DNA of 5,914 bases from Candidatus Omnitrophota bacterium (GTDB taxonomy: Bacteria; Omnitrophota; Omnitrophia; Omnitrophales; Abzuiibacteriaceae), in contig JACQQN010000051.1 of NCBI GenBank assembly GCA_016206995.1, positions 1-5,914 of the forward strand, in the 5' to 3' direction. The position numbers and the translations under genes are program-made. This document shows, piece after piece, positions 5,914 to 5,914 of this stretch. The notes under the pieces were generated by a model. It saw only the letters and a program-made list of their open reading frames with translations. It was not told the DNA's origin and ran no database searches. Every line of letters starts with the position of its first letter. The first letter of the stretch is position 1.

Positions 5914-5914
5914 C

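Overview
This is a moderately AT-rich bacterial window. All genes lie on the + strand and all have chromosomal housekeeping character. There is no sign of phage, plasmid, transposon or CRISPR. The taxon cannot be fixed from sequence alone. The B12-dependent ribonucleotide reductase is of the long form familiar from alphaproteobacteria and various other Gram-negative phyla. The style of MnmE and the AT-rich intergenic DNA would fit a Gram-negative lineage outside the well-studied groups, such as the PVC/Omnitrophota neighbourhood, but that is a guess.

Layout. (1) 1-905: the 3' two thirds of mnmE, the tRNA uridine-34 modification GTPase, cut by the window edge. (2) 906-1537: a 632-base intergenic stretch that is busier than it looks. 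It holds a very strong consensus promoter (953-981) behind A/T tracts, followed by a ribosomal-operon-like boxA (1003-1013), and the transcript ends about 180 nt later at an intrinsic terminator (1137-1167) with no rRNA or protein gene inside. Next come a near-perfect inverted repeat (1220-1245) and a second promoter (1365-1393), which drives the reductase and is overlapped by two tandem NrdR-like boxes. (3) 1538-4852: nrdJ, the adenosylcobalamin-dependent class II ribonucleotide reductase, closed by a strong terminator (4878-4919). (4) 4962-5762: a classical short-chain dehydrogenase/reductase whose extended -10 promoter sits so close to the ATG that the mRNA should be leaderless. (5) 5759-5872: a 37-codon ORF overlapping the SDR stop by ATGA and followed almost at once by a terminator-like hairpin. 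It reads like the N-terminus of a larger protein that has been cut off.

How it fits together. Each of the two complete large genes has its own promoter and terminator, so they look like separate transcription units rather than one pathway. NrdJ makes deoxyribonucleotides in an oxygen-indifferent, B12-dependent way, and its promoter architecture predicts repression by NrdR when dATP is high. MnmE acts in translation. The SDR's substrate is unknown.

The observations most worth checking are the orphan rrn-type promoter/boxA/terminator unit, the two NrdR boxes set three helical turns apart on the nrdJ promoter, the loss of the expected catalytic glutamate in MnmE, and the leaderless SDR followed by the truncated ORF. 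I do not see a convincing new multi-gene system here.
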